Below are positions 1-7,455 of a stretch of 58,054 nt of DNA, one piece after another. The notes beneath the pieces were generated by a model. That model had not been told where the DNA came from, ran no database searches, and saw only the letters and a program-made list of their open reading frames with translations. Within the stretch, counting starts at the first letter, position 1. Every line of letters begins with the position of its first letter. The translations under genes were made by a program, and so were the position numbers. The stretch covers positions 1-58,054 of the forward strand of contig SVAM01000010.1 of assembly GCA_015059425.1 (NCBI GenBank). The letters are read 5' to 3'. This DNA comes from Bacillota bacterium (lineage in GTDB: Bacteria > Bacillota_I > Bacilli_A > RF39 > UBA660).

Positions 1-2
1 TA

Positions 3-650
3 AATTCTAATATAAATGTCCAATATAGTGAAGTAGATGCCATATATGAAAATAATACATCAATAATAAATATTGAAATAAATTATCGTAATTATATTGG
101 ATTAGATGTAAAGAATATGAAGTATGTTTGTCATTTAATGTTAAAGCAAACAAAGATAAATGATAAATATCCAAAGCTAAAACCAATATATCAAATAAAT
201 ATAAATAACTTTGATGTATTTGATGAAAATAAGTTTATATATCGAAGTTATATAATGGAAGAAACAATACATAAGAAGAGAAATGATTTTATTTCGATAA
301 TAGATATAAATGTAGATTTTTTAAATAATATTGATTATAATAAAATCATGGAGGAAGAAGAATATAGTTTAGAGCGAATGTTATATATATTTGTATGTGA
401 TAATAAGAATATATTAGATAAACTATATTTAGAGAATGAAATAATGGAAAAAGTAAGAGAAAAGATAAGTGCATTAACAGAAGATTTTTTAGATGATTTA
501 TATTATAACAAAGAAGAAATAATAAATGAGTATTCATTTTTAGAAGGTAAAAAAGAAGTTGCTAAAAATTTACTTAATTTAAACATGGATATTAATGATA
601 TATCGAAAGCTACTGGTTTATCAATAGAAGAAATAAAAGAATTAAAATAA
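3..650 (+). CDS. Rpn-family PD-(D/E)XK nuclease/transposase, C-terminal part (5' truncated by window)
   Basis: The frame is open from the first bases of the window, so the start lies upstream; about 215 codons are visible. The segment around INIEINYRNY (residues ~25-34 of the visible part) followed by a KNMKYVCHLMLKQ-like stretch resembles the end of the nuclease core of the Rpn/PD-(D/E)XK transposase family. The C-terminus (AKNLLNLNMDINDISKATGL, then SIEEIKEL) is the small helix-turn-helix-like tail typical of these proteins. Such proteins are linked to recombination-promoting nuclease activity. The catalytic residues are upstream or only partly visible, so activity cannot be judged. A hairpin terminator follows directly. 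Confidence 0.7.
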   Translation, partial: NSNINVQYSEVDAIYENNTSIINIEINYRNYIGLDVKNMKYVCHLMLKQTKINDKYPKLKPIYQININNFDVFDENKFIYRSYIMEETIHKKRNDFISIIDINVDFLNNIDYNKIMEEEEYSLERMLYIFVCDNKNILDKLYLENEIMEKVREKISALTEDFLDDLYYNKEEIINEYSFLEGKKEVAKNLLNLNMDINDISKATGLSIEEIKELK

Positions 651-651
651 T

Positions 652-680
652 AAAGGGATGATTAAAACAATCATTCCTTT
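652..680 (+). terminator. Intrinsic terminator after Rpn-like gene
   Basis: A 12-bp stem (AAAGGGATGATT / AATCATTCCTTT) with a 5-nt loop lies immediately after the stop codon. The U tract is short because it is shared with the stem. Confidence 0.75.
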
Positions 681-692
681 ATAAATGTTTAT

Positions 693-721
693 TTGATTAT
701 AAATTTATGATATTATATTAT
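693..721 (+). promoter_or_regulatory. Promoter for HD-domain gene
   Basis: TTGATT (693-698), a 17-nt spacer and TATTAT (716-721). It overlaps the longest possible ORF start at 707, so translation must begin further down, at ATG 734. The predicted mRNA leader is only about 6 nt. Confidence 0.6.
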
Positions 722-733
722 CTGGTGATTTTG

Positions 734-1645
734 ATGTTTGAATATATAAATTTATTTGAATTTCCTGATTTTTTAAACAAATATTTAGAATTAGATATAT
801 TAAAGAGATTACAAAAAGTAGGATATTTTTGTGGTATGGATTATGCCTCGAAAGATATTTATGATTTTCCAATATATATAAGTAGATATGATCATTCACT
901 TACAACAGCTTTATTAACATATAAATATACAAAAGATAAAAAAGCTACTATAGCTGCTTTATTTCATGATATATCTACTCCTTGTTTTTCTCATGTAATA
1001 GATTATATGAATAAAGATTTTGAAGAGCAAGAATCTACTGAAGAAAAAACGGAAGAAATATTATTTAATGATTTAAAATTAAAAGAATTATTAAAAGAAG
1101 ATGATATAGATGTAAAAGACATAATAGAATTTAAAAAATATTCTGTAGTTGATAATAATAGACCTAAATTATGTGCAGATAGAATTGATGGAATAATTTT
1201 AACAAGTATAGCGTGGACTAAAGAATTAAGAATAGAAAATATAAAAGAAATAATAAACGATATAAAAGTATATACTAATGAAGATAATGAATTGGAATTA
1301 GGTTTTAAAACTACTGAGATAGCTTTAAAAGTAATAAGATTAAATAATATTATAAATGAATATTGTCATTCTAATTATGATACATACATGATGATGTTAT
1401 TAGCAGATATAACTAAATATTTATTAGATAATAATATTATTATATATAATAATTTATATACTTATAACGAAGATGAATTAATTAATATATGTAAAAATTA
1501 TAGTTTAAAAGATAATAATTTTAAAAAATTATTAAATAAGTTTTTATATATAAAACAAAATGAAATACCTAATATAGAGATTCCAAATATTAAAAATAGG
1601 TATATAGAACCATTAGTAAATAATAAAAGAATTATTTTTAAATAA
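734..1645 (+). CDS. HD-domain phosphohydrolase-like protein
   Basis: A 303-aa soluble protein. It carries an HD-type metal site: a His in YDHSLTTALL (about residue 55), then the ALFHDIS pair (about residues 76-82), followed by helical sequence, as in HD-superfamily nucleotide phosphohydrolases. A later Asp (CADRIDG) fits the distal metal ligand. The substrate is unknown; deoxynucleotides or (p)ppGpp-like nucleotides are possible for the superfamily. The start is placed at ATG 734 because the promoter covers the upstream in-frame ATG at 707 and GGTGAT sits just ahead of 734. Codons are extremely A/T-rich, like the neighbours. It stands alone between a terminator and the next promoter. Confidence 0.75.
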   Translation: MFEYINLFEFPDFLNKYLELDILKRLQKVGYFCGMDYASKDIYDFPIYISRYDHSLTTALLTYKYTKDKKATIAALFHDISTPCFSHVIDYMNKDFEEQESTEEKTEEILFNDLKLKELLKEDDIDVKDIIEFKKYSVVDNNRPKLCADRIDGIILTSIAWTKELRIENIKEIINDIKVYTNEDNELELGFKTTEIALKVIRLNNIINEYCHSNYDTYMMMLLADITKYLLDNNIIIYNNLYTYNEDELINICKNYSLKDNNFKKLLNKFLYIKQNEIPNIEIPNIKNRYIEPLVNNKRIIFK

Positions 1646-1669
1646 GATGTAAAAATATCTCTAAAATAT

Positions 1670-1698
1670 TTGACTAAAAATATATTTAAGTTTATAAT
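1670..1698 (+). promoter_or_regulatory. Strong sigma-A-type promoter of surface protein gene
   Basis: TTGACT (1670-1675), 17 nt, TATAAT (1693-1698): near-consensus. An AGAGGTGA ribosome binding site follows at 1726-1732, four bases before ATG 1736. Confidence 0.8.
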
Positions 1699-1735
1699 TT
1701 ATATATATAATAGAAAAATATAATAGAGGTGACTT

Positions 1736-3439
1736 ATGGGAAATAAAAAGAAGTTATTAATTTTAGTAGGAGTATTACTATTAGGAGTTGGTATATCTTT
1801 TGCTTTCTTTGCAATACAAGCTATTTTTGAAGGTGAAGGATCAAAAATAGATACACAGACTGCATTAATAGGTAATGCCACTATAGAAGTAACTGGCTCA
1901 ATAGATTTAAATGAATCAGAAACAGAAACTGGAGTTTTACCGGGACATAAAAGTATATCGAAAATAAAAGTTACAGCGGATAACAATGGATATGCAAGTG
2001 ATTTTGATGTTGGTTTTAAACTAGTATGGAATGGAATAAACCCTTTAGCAACAGATTTAAAATTTACTATATATAAAACAACAGATGCTGATGCAGTAAT
2101 AAATAAAACATGTACAAGAAAAACAAAAACAGCAGGTAAATATATTTATTATAGTGAAGAATGTGAATTAACAAGTGATAAAATAGATTTAAATTCACCA
2201 TTAGTAGAAGATGGAACAATAGCAGGAAATAGTACAGTGTCAACTAAAGAAATATTGTTACCTGAAGAGGTAATGACAGCAACTAATAATCCGGAAGCTA
2301 ACGCAGTATATTATTATATAGTAATAGAATTTCCAAATACTACCGTAAATCAAAATGCAGATATGACTGTAGGTAGTGATTTAAAATCATTTAGTGGTGT
2401 AATAAAGGCAGAAAAAGTTATTGATGATGCTACTGGTAGTGAGTATATTTTAGCTAATACTCCATTACAAACAGATGATCCAGATTTTTCAAAAACAAGC
2501 TGTACAAAAGGAACAAACGAAGGTGGAGATTGTGGAGAAGAAACAGTAGGTCTGTATAAATGTATAATAAAAGAGGATGGCGAATGTGCTAAACAAGAAG
2601 AGTTAAGTAGTTTGGATACAACAAATTTAAAAACAACATATTATTATCGTGGAGACGTAAATGATAACTATGTAAAATTTGCAGGTTTTTATTGGAGAAT
2701 TATAAGAATCAACGAAAATGGTTCAATTAGAATGATATATCAAGGAAGAACCAAAGATGAAAATGGTAATGAATTAGAAATACAAAATTTCGGAGATGAA
2801 ACTCAACTTGCTGAAACAAGTTCATTTAATACAGATTACAACCGAGCAGAATATGTAGGATTTAAATATGAATTGGAAAATGCACATGGAACAGATGATA
2901 AGTCGACTATATTAAGTGCATTAGAAACATGGTATGCAAAAGAAGATAATGAACTACAAAATTATGAAGAATACTTAGATACAGAATCAGGTTTCTGTGG
3001 AGATAGAACTTCATATACAGATTATAGCGGAATAACCGCAGGTGGAGGTACAGGAACAACTACAACTTATTATGGAGCATATATAAGAAATGTAACAAAT
3101 AAAGCACCATCATTTAAGTGTTCAGATAATGAAAATGATTTATACAAAACAAAGATAGGCTTAATAACAGCAGATGAAGTTGCATATGCTGGAGGGGTAG
3201 ATGGTGTTAATAATTATAGCTATTACTTATATACATGTACTTGGTATTGGACGCTTTCGCCGGGCCTCTTCAATGGAACGATTGCGTATGTGTTTGGCGT
3301 GTACTGGGATGGTTTCTTGGGCGACGACAACCTCGTTGACGACCCGGATGGTGGTGTCCGCCCAGTTATAAATCTGAGGGCTGATAACCTGATAATTTCA
3401 GGAAGTGGTACAGAAACTGATCCTTATGTCATTTCATAA
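1736..3439 (+). CDS. Secreted surface protein with TasA/SipW-type signal and a candidate DGR variable C-terminal domain
   Basis: 567 aa. The N-terminus (KKKLLILVGVLLLGVGISFA, then FFA) resembles the signal peptides of SipW-dependent, TasA/CalY-type secreted proteins. Residues ~30-230 are Thr/Asn-rich beta sequence. Residues ~300-567 form a C-terminal domain (FYWRIIRINENGSIRMIY ... GLITADEVAYAGG ... YWTLSP ... GVRPVINL) of the kind often annotated DUF6273, a frequent carrier of C-type-lectin-like variable regions. The last part, about codons 500-550, switches abruptly from A/T-ending to C/G-ending codons. A paralogue at 21484 shares the architecture but not the G+C-rich cassette. Likely exported and cell-surface or matrix associated, with ligand binding through the C-terminus (inference). 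A terminator follows. Confidence 0.75.
   Translation: MGNKKKLLILVGVLLLGVGISFAFFAIQAIFEGEGSKIDTQTALIGNATIEVTGSIDLNESETETGVLPGHKSISKIKVTADNNGYASDFDVGFKLVWNGINPLATDLKFTIYKTTDADAVINKTCTRKTKTAGKYIYYSEECELTSDKIDLNSPLVEDGTIAGNSTVSTKEILLPEEVMTATNNPEANAVYYYIVIEFPNTTVNQNADMTVGSDLKSFSGVIKAEKVIDDATGSEYILANTPLQTDDPDFSKTSCTKGTNEGGDCGEETVGLYKCIIKEDGECAKQEELSSLDTTNLKTTYYYRGDVNDNYVKFAGFYWRIIRINENGSIRMIYQGRTKDENGNELEIQNFGDETQLAETSSFNTDYNRAEYVGFKYELENAHGTDDKSTILSALETWYAKEDNELQNYEEYLDTESGFCGDRTSYTDYSGITAGGGTGTTTTYYGAYIRNVTNKAPSFKCSDNENDLYKTKIGLITADEVAYAGGVDGVNNYSYYLYTCTWYWTLSPGLFNGTIAYVFGVYWDGFLGDDNLVDDPDGGVRPVINLRADNLIISGSGTETDPYVIS
3239..3382 (+). other. Candidate DGR variable region (G+C-rich cassette)
   Basis: Within the surface protein gene, bases 3241-3360 contain 67 G/C of 120 by my count, against about a quarter in the flanks. 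Between the framework words YWTLSP and GVRPVINL many codons end in C: GGC, CTC, TTC, GGC, TAC, TTC, GGC, GAC, GAC, AAC, CTC, GAC, GAC. That is what results when AAC codons of an adenine-rich template are randomised at A positions by a retroelement. The paralogue keeps the same framework (YWTISP ... VRPVINL) in ordinary A/T-rich codons. No reverse transcriptase or template repeat is visible in this window, so the assignment is inferential. Confidence 0.5.
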
Positions 3440-3464
3440 ATAATAGGTATAAAATTATAAATCA

Positions 3465-3493
3465 AAAAGTTCTCATTAGCGAGAGCTTTTTAT
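3465..3493 (+). terminator. Intrinsic terminator after surface protein gene
   Basis: AAAAGTTCTC / GAGAGCTTTT stem with one G-U pair and a 6-nt loop, followed by TTTATTT. Confidence 0.75.
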
Positions 3494-3504
3494 TTACAAT
3501 TTTA

Positions 3505-3533
3505 TTGCAATTTAAAAATTAATAACGTATAAT
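3505..3533 (+). promoter_or_regulatory. Promoter of nfeD-stomatin operon
   Basis: TTGCAA (3505-3510), 17 nt, TATAAT (3528-3533); GGTGG ribosome binding site at 3541 precedes ATG 3553. Confidence 0.75.
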
Positions 3534-3552
3534 TAAATTAGGTGGTAAATAT

Positions 3553-3978
3553 ATGGATATGTGGATGTTATGGTTAATCGTAATAGTATTATTAACTATA
3601 TTAGAAATAAGTACAGTAAATTTAGTGTGCGTTTGGTTTATTGTTGGTGCTTTAATAAGTTTAGTAATGTCATTCTTTATTGAAACATTTTATATACAGT
3701 TTGCTGTATTTGTATGTTTAGGGTTAATATTAATGTTAATCACAAGACCGATACTTATTAAAAAGTTAGTTAAAAAAGATGTTAAAACTAATTTAGATAG
3801 AGTAATTGGAATGGAAGCAGTAGTAACAGAAGAGATAACTCGTTTTAAAATAGGTGAAGTAAAAGTAGATGGCAAAAAATGGAGTGCTACTTCCGATAAA
3901 AAAATAGAGGTTGGGACTACAGTTATTGTAGAGTCAATAGATGGCGTAAAGCTAGTGGTAAGAAAGGGTGAGAAGTAA
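3553..3978 (+). CDS. NfeD family membrane protein (short form)
   Basis: 141 aa. Two or three hydrophobic segments occupy residues ~4-70 and are followed by a C-terminal OB-fold-like beta domain (~80-138: IGMEAVVTEEI ... GEVKVDGKKWSATSD ... VGTTVIVESIDGVKLVV), the hallmark of short NfeD proteins. NfeD proteins partner with stomatin-type SPFH proteins in membrane microdomains. The next gene is exactly such a protein and overlaps by one base (stop TAA, start ATG), so the two are translationally coupled. It has its own promoter and a GGTGG site 8 bases before the ATG. Confidence 0.88.
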   Translation: MDMWMLWLIVIVLLTILEISTVNLVCVWFIVGALISLVMSFFIETFYIQFAVFVCLGLILMLITRPILIKKLVKKDVKTNLDRVIGMEAVVTEEITRFKIGEVKVDGKKWSATSDKKIEVGTTVIVESIDGVKLVVRKGEK

Positions 3979-4865
3979 TGGAAATATTTATTGTTTTATT
4001 AATATTAGCAATTATTTTAATAATTCCTAATATTAAAATAGTTCCACAAGCAAGAGCTTATGTTATAGAAAGGTTAGGAAGTTATCAAGAAACTTGGGGT
4101 AATGGATTACATTTTAAAATACCATTTATAGATAGAATATCTAAAATAGTAAGTTTAAAAGAAACCGTTAAAGATTTTGCACCACAACCAGTTATTACAA
4201 AAGATAATGTTACAATGCAAATAGATACAGTTGTTTATTATCAAATAACAGATCCTAAGTTATATACTTATGGAGTAGATGCACCAGTAAGTGCAATTGA
4301 AAATTTAACAGCTACAACATTACGTAATATAATTGGTGATTTAGAACTTGATGAAACACTTACAAGTAGAGATATTATTAATAGTAAAATGCGTGCTATT
4401 CTTGATGAAGCAACAGATCCATGGGGAATTAAAGTAAATCGTGTTGAAGTTAAGAATATTATACCTCCACATGATATTCAAGAAGCTATGGAAAAACAAA
4501 TGCGTGCTGAAAGAGAAAGACGTGAAAAAATATTACAAGCTGAAGGTGAAAAGAAAAGTAGTATCTTAATCGCTGAAGGTGAAAAAGAAAGTGCAATATT
4601 ACGTGCTGAAGCACAAATGATGAGCCAAATTAAAATAGCTGAAGGTGAAGCAGAAGCGTTACTTAAAGTAAAAGAAGCAGAAGCTAAGGGAATTGAATTA
4701 TTAAAAGCAGCTAAAGCTGATAGTGCAGTATTAACATTAAAAAGTTATGAAGCTTTATCTAAAGTTGCGGATGGACAATCTACAAAATTAATTATACCTG
4801 CTAATTTAGGAAATGTTGCAACATTTGGTTCAACTATAGCAGAAGTTATGAAAGATAAGAAGTAA
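3978..4865 (+). CDS. SPFH/stomatin-like (slipin/QmcA-type) membrane protein
   Basis: 295 aa. One N-terminal membrane segment (residues 2-18), then the SPFH/Band-7 domain (VPQARAYVIERLGSYQETWG ... ALYTYG-type segment ... TLRNIIGDLELDETLTSRD ... WGIKVNRVEVKNIIPP), then an Ala/Glu-rich coiled coil (~165-235, repeated ILRAEGE-like units) and a short C-terminal oligomerisation tail. Stomatins assemble into large membrane-bound rings and are usually paired with NfeD, as here. Possible roles are membrane quality control and organisation of fluidity domains. It is the second gene of the operon; a terminator begins within the last codons. Confidence 0.93.
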   Translation: MEIFIVLLILAIILIIPNIKIVPQARAYVIERLGSYQETWGNGLHFKIPFIDRISKIVSLKETVKDFAPQPVITKDNVTMQIDTVVYYQITDPKLYTYGVDAPVSAIENLTATTLRNIIGDLELDETLTSRDIINSKMRAILDEATDPWGIKVNRVEVKNIIPPHDIQEAMEKQMRAERERREKILQAEGEKKSSILIAEGEKESAILRAEAQMMSQIKIAEGEAEALLKVKEAEAKGIELLKAAKADSAVLTLKSYEALSKVADGQSTKLIIPANLGNVATFGSTIAEVMKDKK

Positions 4866-4880
4866 TCTTATCTTTTATAT
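4851..4880 (+). terminator. Intrinsic terminator overlapping stomatin stop codon
   Basis: 10-bp stem AAAGATAAGA / TCTTATCTTT around the loop AGTAA, which contains the TAA stop, followed by TATAT. Confidence 0.7.
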
Positions 4881-4890
4881 TTGAATGATT

Positions 4891-5367
4891 ATGGAAAAAC
4901 ATACTTTAGAACCGTTTTATAACGAAGATTCAGAAATATTAATTCTAGGCTCATTTCCAAGTGTTAAATCTAGAGATGACGGCTTTTATTATGCTCATCC
5001 TAAAAATCGTTTTTGGCAAATTTTAAGTGTTATTTATAATGAAGAATTAATAGATATAGAAACTAAAAAGACATTTTTAATCAAACATAAAATTGCTTTG
5101 TATGATGTATGTGCAAGTTGTGACATAGAAAAATCAAAAGATGCTAGTATAAAAAATGTTAAACCAAATAATATCGGAAATATTATAAAAAAATCTAATA
5201 TCAAAAAAATATATGTAAATGGGAAAACTGCTTATAATTTATACAATAAATTAATAAGAGATAAAATAAATATAGATGCAATATATTTACCTAGTACAAG
5301 TCCTGCTAATGCAAAATTTAAATTAGAAGATTTAGTGCAAGAATATAGTCAAATTAAGGATAATTAA
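4891..5367 (+). CDS. DNA-deoxyinosine/hypoxanthine glycosylase-like protein (UDG superfamily, family 6 type)
   Basis: 158 aa from ATG 4891 (an in-frame ATG also sits at 4885; neither has a strong ribosome binding site). Two superfamily motifs are visible: ILGSFPSVKSR near the N-terminus (motif 1) and LPSTSPANA near the C-terminus (motif 2), plus RFWQIL and ALYDVC. This combination is typical of the hypoxanthine-DNA/mismatch-specific glycosylase branch of the uracil-DNA glycosylase fold, which removes deaminated bases. The motif-1 GSFPS arrangement favours the HDG branch over classical Ung. Cytoplasmic, base-excision repair. It lies after the stomatin terminator and before a separately promoted pilin-like gene. 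Confidence 0.85.
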   Translation: MEKHTLEPFYNEDSEILILGSFPSVKSRDDGFYYAHPKNRFWQILSVIYNEELIDIETKKTFLIKHKIALYDVCASCDIEKSKDASIKNVKPNNIGNIIKKSNIKKIYVNGKTAYNLYNKLIRDKINIDAIYLPSTSPANAKFKLEDLVQEYSQIKDN

Positions 5368-5405
5368 TTTTGGAAAATATTGTGCTTTTAACTTATTCTT
5401 TTATG

Positions 5406-5414
5406 TGTTATACT
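5406..5414 (+). promoter_or_regulatory. Extended -10 promoter of pilin-like gene
   Basis: TGT-TATACT (extended -10) with only a weak -35 upstream; AAGGTGAG ribosome binding site at 5423 precedes ATG 5439. Confidence 0.5.
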
Positions 5415-5438
5415 TATTAAGTAAGGTGAGTAAAGAAG

Positions 5439-5810
5439 ATGGAAAAATTAAATAAATTAGGATATACAAAAGTTGAATTATTAATAGTAATTGCTTTGTT
5501 AGGAATAGTAGCATTTATAGCAATAAATAAGACATCATATGCTTTTTCAATTAATAATAGTAGTGCTATACAAGAGGTTATAAATTTAATTGAAAAACAA
5601 GCGGAAGAATATGCTTTAGATAATAAAGATATATTTAATGATAGTGATACAACATATATTAGTGTTGAAGATTTGATAAATAATAAATATTTAATACCAA
5701 ATGAAAAAGGATTAATTATTAGTCCAGAAAATCCTGATAAAAGTTATAATAAAAATAAAATTAAATTAGAATATAAGAATAACAAAGTTATTGCAAGTTT
5801 TATTTTATAA
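5439..5810 (+). CDS. Type IV pilin-like (pseudopilin) protein
   Basis: 123 aa. A short basic leader ends in Gly before YTKVELLIVIALLGIVAFIA: prepilin cleavage after G8, the conserved Glu at position +5 and a hydrophobic alpha-1 helix. The C-terminal region (VEDLINNKYLIPN ... SPENPDKSYN) is the 'DLxxxGYL ... NP' module seen in many Gram-positive pseudopilin-like proteins, and the shorter protein at 21084 shares it. It should be a membrane-inserted pilin subunit or prepilin-peptidase substrate. No assembly ATPase or prepilin peptidase lies in the window, so its partners must be elsewhere. Single-gene unit between an extended -10 promoter and a terminator. Confidence 0.75.
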   Translation: MEKLNKLGYTKVELLIVIALLGIVAFIAINKTSYAFSINNSSAIQEVINLIEKQAEEYALDNKDIFNDSDTTYISVEDLINNKYLIPNEKGLIISPENPDKSYNKNKIKLEYKNNKVIASFIL

Positions 5811-5834
5811 ATCAAGTCTGGAACTTGATTTTAA
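5809..5834 (+). terminator. Intrinsic terminator after pilin-like gene
   Basis: ATCAAGT / ACTTGAT stem, 5-nt loop, TTTT tail. Its 3' side overlaps the -35 box of the next promoter. Confidence 0.65.
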
Positions 5835-5853
5835 TTGTTATAAATAGTATAAT
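5825..5853 (+). promoter_or_regulatory. Promoter of membrane thioredoxin gene
   Basis: TTGATT (5825-5830), 17 nt, TATAAT (5848-5853); AGGAGG ribosome binding site about 7 bases before ATG 5878. Confidence 0.75.
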
Positions 5854-5877
5854 AAAAGCATATTTTAGGAGGAAATT

Positions 5878-6429
5878 ATGGAAGATAATGTAAAGAAAAT
5901 TGAGACAAAATTAAATACTTTAATGTATATAGTAATATCTGGCTTTGTAATTATAGGGTTGCTTGTTATTGGGCTATATTTTACTAATAATGGAACAAGT
6001 GTAAGTGAAGAGCCAAAAACAACAGAAAGTGATACAAATTATGATGTTAGCAAAATGAATACTGTTACAGGTAAAGAAGCAACTGAATTATTTGATAAAA
6101 AAGGTACACATTTCTTATATATAGGTAGACCAACTTGTGGTGTATGTGTAAATTTAGTTCCAAATTTAAATGCTACAATTGAAGAATTGGATGTTACAAT
6201 AAACTATTTGGAACTTGAAAGTACATTTAGAGATGATTTTGGGGACTTATTTGACCATTTAGATATTAAAACTAAAATTAATGGCGAAGAAGGAACATTT
6301 GGCGAATTATTAGAAACATATGGATACACTCCATTAGTAATAATTATTAAAGATGGTAAAATGATTGAAGGCTTTGTGGGTTCTAGAGATAGTGAAACAA
6401 TAATTGAATTATTTAAAAAATATATTTAA
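5878..6429 (+). CDS. Membrane-anchored thioredoxin-like protein (CGVC active site)
   Basis: 183 aa. One membrane segment (residues ~17-38), a short Ser/Thr/Glu linker, then a thioredoxin fold with redox motif C-G-V-C in FLYIGRPTCGVCVNLVP (about residues 80-95) and the cis-Pro segment YGYTPLVIIIKDGK (~150-163). The GRPTC context resembles proteins annotated as bacteriocin-transport accessory or PedC-like thioredoxins. It is predicted to face the outside and to reduce or isomerise thiols in exported proteins. A related protein without the cysteines sits at 50146. Single-gene unit with a strong promoter and terminator. Confidence 0.85.
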   Translation: MEDNVKKIETKLNTLMYIVISGFVIIGLLVIGLYFTNNGTSVSEEPKTTESDTNYDVSKMNTVTGKEATELFDKKGTHFLYIGRPTCGVCVNLVPNLNATIEELDVTINYLELESTFRDDFGDLFDHLDIKTKINGEEGTFGELLETYGYTPLVIIIKDGKMIEGFVGSRDSETIIELFKKYI

Positions 6430-6436
6430 TTAGTAT

Positions 6437-6470
6437 AGGAATGAGAAAAAATAAATCTCATTCCTTTTTT
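6437..6470 (+). terminator. Intrinsic terminator after thioredoxin gene
   Basis: 10-bp stem AGGAATGAGA / TCTCATTCCT with an A-rich loop and a TTTTT tail. Confidence 0.85.
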
Positions 6471-6536
6471 CGACAATTTTTTTAATATTTATATGTTATT
6501 ATAGCAAGCATTCTTCAAAAAGAAAGGATGTATATA

Positions 6537-7280
6537 ATGAATGAAGATTTAAAGAAATTAAAAAAAGAATTTATTAGAATAAAAAATATGGGTTATGTAG
6601 AAGCTAGTAGAAGTGGTACAACAGGGATTGGAAAAACATTTGAAGATCTTTTGGGAAAGAAAGACGATAGATTAGGTAGCCCAGACTATAATGGTATCGA
6701 AATTAAAACAAAAAGAAGTTATAGTAGGGCATATATTACTTTATTTAATGCAACACCTAATGGTAATGATGAATATGAAATTAAAAGACTAAGAAATGAT
6801 TTTGGATATCCAGATAAAATATTGAAAAACAAAAAAGTATTAAATGTTTCAGTACAAGGAAATTGTTCTACACTTGTAGCAGATAGATATTTATTTAAAT
6901 TAGAGATTAATTATGATGAAAGTAAAATATATTTAGTAATTTATGATAAATATATGAATTTTATTGAAAAAGAAAGTTTTTGGGAATTTAATATACTAAA
7001 AGATAAATTAGAAATTAAATTTAAATATTTAGCTTTAATTAAAGCATGGCCTCAAAATATTAATAATAAAGAATATTATAAATATTATGATATTGAATTT
7101 TATAAATTAAAGTCATTTGAAGATTTTTTATATTTAATTGAAGATGGAACTATTAGAGTAACATTTAAAATAGGAGTTTTTAGAAAAGGAACAAGAATTG
7201 GTGATATTCACGACAGAGGTACAGGCTTTGAAATACAGGAAATTGATTTATATAAACTATTTGATAATTTAATAGTATAA
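6537..7280 (+). CDS. MvaI/BcnI-like restriction endonuclease, orphan
   Basis: 247 aa from ATG 6537; AGAAAGG lies 9 bases before it, whereas the in-frame ATG at 6528 would leave no spacing. Residues D50, E55 and K57 in SPDYNGIEIKTKR form the D-x(n)-E-x-K nuclease core of the MvaI/BcnI/MutH-like group, and GKTFEDLLG upstream is also typical. The C-terminal VFRKGTRIGDIHDRGTGFEI resembles the DNA-contacting end of this family. Family members nick or cut CC-containing sites. No cognate DNA methyltransferase is present nearby, which is odd for a restriction enzyme; repair nicking or a remote methylase are alternatives. Confidence 0.8.
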   Translation: MNEDLKKLKKEFIRIKNMGYVEASRSGTTGIGKTFEDLLGKKDDRLGSPDYNGIEIKTKRSYSRAYITLFNATPNGNDEYEIKRLRNDFGYPDKILKNKKVLNVSVQGNCSTLVADRYLFKLEINYDESKIYLVIYDKYMNFIEKESFWEFNILKDKLEIKFKYLALIKAWPQNINNKEYYKYYDIEFYKLKSFEDFLYLIEDGTIRVTFKIGVFRKGTRIGDIHDRGTGFEIQEIDLYKLFDNLIV

Positions 7281-7330
7281 AATTTATAAGGTATTTTAAA
7301 AGTTTGGGCCATAGGGGAGTTGCAAGTATG

Positions 7331-7361
7331 AAAAAAAGTCATCTAACAAAGATGGCTTTTT
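7331..7361 (-). terminator. Bidirectional terminator between nuclease gene and tRNA pair
   Basis: Stem AGTCATCT / AGATGGCT with loop AACAA, flanked by A7 on the left (U tract for the minus-strand tRNAs) and T5 on the right (plus strand). Confidence 0.75.
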
Positions 7362-7372
7362 GAATTCAAAAC

Positions 7373-7449
7373 TGGTCGAGAAGACAGGATTTGAACCTGC
7401 AACCCCTTGGTCCCAAACCAAGTGCACTGCCAAATTGTGCTACTTCTCG
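7373..7449 (-). tRNA. tRNA-Pro (anticodon UGG)
   Basis: On the minus strand a full cloverleaf: acceptor CGAGAAG/CTTCTCG, anticodon loop TTTGGGA (anticodon TGG) on stem CTTGG/CCAAG, T-arm with GGTTCAAATCC, and an encoded CCA (7373-7375). It is the distal member of a two-tRNA transcript with tRNA-Arg. Confidence 0.95.
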
Positions 7450-7455
7450 ATATTA

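Noticed and set aside
3239-3382. G+C-rich island as a horizontally acquired gene fragment
   Set aside because: The framework residues on both sides and within the island match the paralogue in order, and the reading frame continues, so the island belongs to this gene; codon-position bias toward C fits template mutagenesis better than foreign DNA.
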